In this document: piece after piece, positions 6,197 to 8,321 of the stretch | How the letters are laid out: each line of letters starts with the position of its first letter | Position numbering within the stretch: the stretch's first letter is position 1 | Assembly (NCBI GenBank): GCA_014379815.1 | Contig: JACMLA010000558.1 | Location: 1-8,321, forward strand | Reading direction: 5' to 3' | Source of the DNA: Bryobacteraceae bacterium | GTDB lineage: Bacteria > Acidobacteriota > Terriglobia > Bryobacterales > Bryobacteraceae | DNA: 8,321 nucleotides | Translations under genes and position numbers: made by a program | Notes under the pieces: model-generated | The model's input: only the letters and a program-made list of their open reading frames with translations | The model's database searches: none | Told to the model about the DNA's origin: nothing

Positions 6197-7051
6197 ATGA
6201 AAGACTACATTGAGCTGACCAAACCCCGGATCACCTGGCTCATCCTCATGAGCACGGGCGTCGGCTTTTTCTTTGGTGCGCAAGGAAATGCCTGGAGCTG
6301 GCTCGTTTTGCTGCACACCGTTGTCGGCACAGGTCTTATCGCTTCCGGTACCGCCGCCTTAAATCAGTGGATGGAGCGCGACGCGGACAGCTACATGAAC
6401 CGGACCCGGCAGCGTCCGTTGCCATCGGGACGGCTGACCCCTGGCAGAGCTTGTGCATTCGCAGTGGGACTCTCGTTGCTGGGCTTCGCCGAGCTTTGGC
6501 TGGGTGCCAACCCCCTTACCGCGGCTCTGGGATTCTTTACGCTTGCCAGTTATCTGTTCGTCTACACGCCGCTGAAACGCATCACGCCACATTCCACCAC
6601 GGTCGGGGCCATTCCTGGTGCCATGCCCCCGGTGATTGGTTTTGCCGCAGCCCGAGGAGAACTGACCGTGGAGGCCTTGGCGCTGTTCGCAATTCTCTTC
6701 CTGTGGCAGTTTCCGCACTTCTATTCCATTGCATGGCTGTATCGCGAAGATTATGGTCGCGCGGGTATCCGGATGCTTCCAGTGGTCGACCCAACGGGCG
6801 AGCGAACCGCGCGCCAGATTCTCTTGACCGGACTGTTGCTGATTCCTGTTAGCCTGCTGCCGAGTTTTCTTGGAATGACCGGCCTGCCTTACCTGATAGG
6901 CGCGTTTTTGCTGGGATGCATGTATTTCTGGTACGGAGTTCGGGTCAGCCATGAGCGCTCGCTTCTGCGTGCAAGGGGAGTCCTGATCGCGTCGATTGTG
7001 TACCTGCCGCTCTTGTACGTTCTTCTGCTGGCAGATCGCACCCGGTTGTAA
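6197..7051 (+). CDS. cyoE: Protoheme IX farnesyltransferase (heme O synthase, CyoE/CtaB)
   Basis: This 284-residue polytopic membrane protein is in the UbiA prenyltransferase superfamily. It transfers a farnesyl group from farnesyl diphosphate to heme b, making heme O for heme-copper oxidases and the precursor of heme A. The N-terminus YIELTKPRITW is typical. The first prenyl-diphosphate/Mg motif is NQWMERDADSYMNRT (56-70) followed by RPLPSG, with Glu60 at a position that is often Asp. Other signatures are YTPLKR (123-128), GAIPGAMPPVIG (137-148), WQFPHFYSIAW (170-180) and the second motif YREDYGRAGIRMLPV (182-196). The ATG is preceded directly by an in-frame TAA and by CAGAGG only 3 nt away. 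It begins a tight operon: the sco gene starts 2 nt after its stop. The symbol ctaB would be equally suitable. Confidence 0.95.
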   Translation: MKDYIELTKPRITWLILMSTGVGFFFGAQGNAWSWLVLLHTVVGTGLIASGTAALNQWMERDADSYMNRTRQRPLPSGRLTPGRACAFAVGLSLLGFAELWLGANPLTAALGFFTLASYLFVYTPLKRITPHSTTVGAIPGAMPPVIGFAAARGELTVEALALFAILFLWQFPHFYSIAWLYREDYGRAGIRMLPVVDPTGERTARQILLTGLLLIPVSLLPSFLGMTGLPYLIGAFLLGCMYFWYGVRVSHERSLLRARGVLIASIVYLPLLYVLLLADRTRL

Positions 7052-7053
7052 AC

Positions 7054-7644
7054 ATGAGGTTCCCGTTGGTGGTCCTGGCCGCCACCGTCCTGGCTGCGAC
7101 CGCCCTTTTGCAGACCGGTTGCGGCTTCGGTCCCGGCATGCTCGGTCCCGGCATGCCAAGCTACGGCATAGTTCCTGACTTTCGGCTGACCCGGGAGAAT
7201 GGAACTCCCGTTACCCAGGCGGATCTGGCTGGGAAGGTCTGGCTCGCCAACTTCATCTTCACGACCTGTGCCGGACCCTGTCCCAGGATGACCGCGCAAT
7301 TCCGGAAAGTCCAGCAGGATGCCGGGCCGGAGCGCGACCTGCGGTTTGTCAGCTTTACCATCGATCCCGGACGGGACACACCCGAGGTGCTGGCTGCCTA
7401 CGCACGGCGCTTCAAGGCGGATCCGGAGCGCTGGATGTTTTTAACCGGGCCTGCTTCGGAGCTGAATAAGCTGAGTTCCGGACCGTTTCACGCCGGGGCG
7501 ATCGACGGTTCGCTCTCGCATTCCACACGCTTTGGCCTGGTCGATCGAAAAGGCCGCATACGGGGCTACTACGACAGCTCCGATGCGGAAATGATGCGAC
7601 AGATGTTACTCGACATCAAAACACTCGTGAGCAGTTCGGTTTGA
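7054..7644 (+). CDS. Sco1/SenC family copper chaperone for cytochrome c oxidase, probable lipoprotein
   Basis: The protein has 196 residues with a thioredoxin-like Sco domain from about 38. The copper ligands of the family are present: C72 and C76 in TTCAGPCP (CxxxC) and H156 in GSLSHSTRFGLVD. The strand-turn motif FVSFTIDPGRDTP (98-110) is also typical. Sco proteins bind Cu outside the cytoplasmic membrane and help deliver it to, or reduce, the CuA site of cytochrome oxidase. The N-terminus has a positive residue, a hydrophobic stretch (4-19) and then LQTGC with C23, which looks like a lipoprotein signal, although Gln at -3 is unusual for a lipobox; a membrane anchor is the alternative. A short glycine-proline-methionine linker (GPGMLGPGMP, 26-35) follows and is encoded by a tandem repeat. 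The gene is 2 nt after cyoE and overlaps the next gene. Confidence 0.93.
   Translation: MRFPLVVLAATVLAATALLQTGCGFGPGMLGPGMPSYGIVPDFRLTRENGTPVTQADLAGKVWLANFIFTTCAGPCPRMTAQFRKVQQDAGPERDLRFVSFTIDPGRDTPEVLAAYARRFKADPERWMFLTGPASELNKLSSGPFHAGAIDGSLSHSTRFGLVDRKGRIRGYYDSSDAEMMRQMLLDIKTLVSSSV
7128..7157 (+). repeat. Tandem 15-bp repeat in the linker of the sco gene
   Basis: CGGTCCCGGCATGCT (7128-7142) is followed at once by CGGTCCCGGCATGCC (7143-7157), 14 of 15 bases identical and in frame. It encodes two copies of Gly-Pro-Gly-Met just after the putative lipidated cysteine. The near identity at DNA level suggests a recent slippage duplication. Confidence 0.9.
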
Positions 7645-8057
7645 TGACAGTACGGGACCTCCCCACTCTGAATGCGGTTCTAAATGCGACCTCGGCCATT
7701 TTGCTGACGTGGGGTTATTACCTGATTCGCACGAAGCAGCGCGCTACACATCGCAAAGTGATGATCGCGGCTTTCAGCGTTTCTGTCCTGTTCCTCATCA
7801 GCTACCTTGCCTACCACTTTCAGGTTGGGACGGTGCGATTCACGAAGACTGGCGTGATTCGGCAGGTCTATCTGACCATCCTCCTGACACATACAATCCT
7901 TGCCGCAACAGTACCGTTTCTCGCAATCCTGACGCTTCGCCGTGCTCTTGCCGGCAACTTCGAAGGCCACAAGGCTCTGGCCCGGTGGACGCTCCCCATC
8001 TGGCTCTACGTCAGCGTCACCGGCGTTGTTGTTTACTGGATGCTGTACCGCCTCTAG
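7644..8057 (+). CDS. DUF420/CtaM-like membrane protein, cytochrome oxidase maturation
   Basis: The product has 137 residues from ATG 7644. That ATG shares its first base with the sco stop (TGATG, 7642-7646), implying translational coupling; a TTG one codon upstream (7641) is a less likely start. Hydrophobic segments lie near 9-28, 40-57, 74-98 and 116-134, fitting the four-helix DUF420 fold. Four histidines at helix edges, H36 (THRKVM), H58 (AYHF), H83 (LLTH) and H109 (GHKALARW), are in places expected for metal or heme ligands in the family. DUF420 proteins (CtaM in Staphylococcus and Bacillus) are needed for activity of heme A-containing terminal oxidases, though the mechanism is unclear. 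Its place behind cyoE and sco strongly supports an oxidase assembly role. No strong ribosome binding site is visible. Confidence 0.9.
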   Translation: MTVRDLPTLNAVLNATSAILLTWGYYLIRTKQRATHRKVMIAAFSVSVLFLISYLAYHFQVGTVRFTKTGVIRQVYLTILLTHTILAATVPFLAILTLRRALAGNFEGHKALARWTLPIWLYVSVTGVVVYWMLYRL

Positions 8058-8124
8058 GCGGCGGCACTCACGTTTTCGAAAGCGGCTCGTCTGTACTCAC
8101 GTTAGCGGGGAATGGGTTAAATTT

Positions 8125-8321
8125 TTGAACGGACCAGGGCAGGCCGTCGCCACACTGGGCGCAAAGGCGCACCTCGAATTGGATGAATCGGCGTTGATCC
8201 GGGCAGCACAGACAGGCGACCAGTATGCTTTCGAAAAACTGGTACAGGCCTACGACCAAGGTGTTTTTCGCCTGGCGCTCAATCTGCTCCGGTCAGCCGA
8301 AGATGCCAGTGATGTGTATCA
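8125..8321 (+). CDS. ECF-type RNA polymerase sigma factor, N-terminal fragment (3' end outside window)
   Basis: The frame runs open to the window end. From residue 20 it reads DESALIRAAQTGDQYAFEKL, then YDQGVFRLALNLLRSAEDASDVYQ, the sigma-70 region 2 (2.1-2.2) of extracytoplasmic-function sigma factors, which binds core RNA polymerase and the -10 element. Usual relatives begin a few residues before DxxLI. The only reasonable start visible is TTG at 8125, with GGG at 8114-8116 about 8 nt upstream; no in-frame ATG or GTG occurs between the DUF420 stop and the conserved domain. An N-terminus of about 19 residues before the domain is unremarkable. It begins 67 bp after the DUF420 gene on the same strand and may or may not share its transcript. 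Region 4 and any anti-sigma partner are outside the window. Confidence 0.85.
   Translation, partial: MNGPGQAVATLGAKAHLELDESALIRAAQTGDQYAFEKLVQAYDQGVFRLALNLLRSAEDASDVY

Noticed and set aside
6359..7159. Long minus-strand frame opposite cyoE and the start of sco
   Set aside because: The composition is typical of the reverse complement of a GC-rich membrane protein gene, with no motifs; cyoE signatures cover the same DNA.
8068..8259. Short minus-strand frame across the DUF420-sigma gap
   Set aside because: It overlaps the conserved sigma region 2 on the other strand and has no recognisable features.
1..8321. Defence system, CRISPR array, biosynthetic cluster or mobile element
   Set aside because: I looked for transposase or integrase motifs, spaced repeats, and nuclease or toxin-antitoxin pairs and saw none; every gene belongs to a familiar family.

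Overview
The window reads as a chromosomal piece from a soil-type member of the Acidobacteriota, probably class Terriglobia. The reasons are the moderately high GC content, the N-terminal PGGWPG signature of the DoxX-like protein, and the style of the NarL-type sensor/regulator pair. This placement rests on remembered family resemblance, not a search. I see no transposase, integrase, CRISPR array, rRNA or tRNA. Eleven protein genes are supported: nine complete and two cut by the window edges.

Left part (1-1381, + strand): the last residues of a NarX/LiaS-type histidine kinase overlap by ATGA a complete NarL/FixJ response regulator. After a 148-bp gap comes a small DoxX-like membrane protein. 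Its best start appears to be a CTG codon just after a perfect AGGAGG ribosome binding site.

Middle part (1382-5866): a stand-alone FAD/NAD(P) disulfide oxidoreductase related to mercuric reductase and dihydrolipoamide dehydrogenase is followed on the same strand by an alpha/beta hydrolase with an aspartate nucleophile (epoxide hydrolase/dehalogenase type). A perfect hairpin covers the oxidoreductase stop codon. Facing them are two minus-strand alpha/beta hydrolases with serine nucleophiles: a monoacylglycerol-lipase-like enzyme and a cofactor-free chloroperoxidase/arylesterase. A strong hairpin between the two converging units probably ends the minus-strand transcript. The four enzymes look like accessory redox and ester/epoxide or xenobiotic chemistry, but the sequence alone does not name a pathway.

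Right part (6197-8057, + strand): a tight, probably translationally coupled operon encodes heme O synthase (CyoE/CtaB), a Sco-type copper chaperone and a DUF420/CtaM membrane protein. All three are maturation factors for heme-copper cytochrome oxidase: farnesylation of the heme, copper delivery to the CuA/CuB site, and assembly or activity of the enzyme. The oxidase subunits themselves are not in the window. The last 197 bases hold the N-terminus of an ECF-type sigma factor, probably starting at TTG.

I found no convincing new multi-gene system. The most useful leads are the CTG-initiated DoxX gene, the nested dyad wrapped around a promoter-like sequence before the lipase gene, the stop-codon hairpin between oxidoreductase and hydrolase, the tandem repeat in the Sco linker, and the perhydrolase-type proline in the chloroperoxidase.
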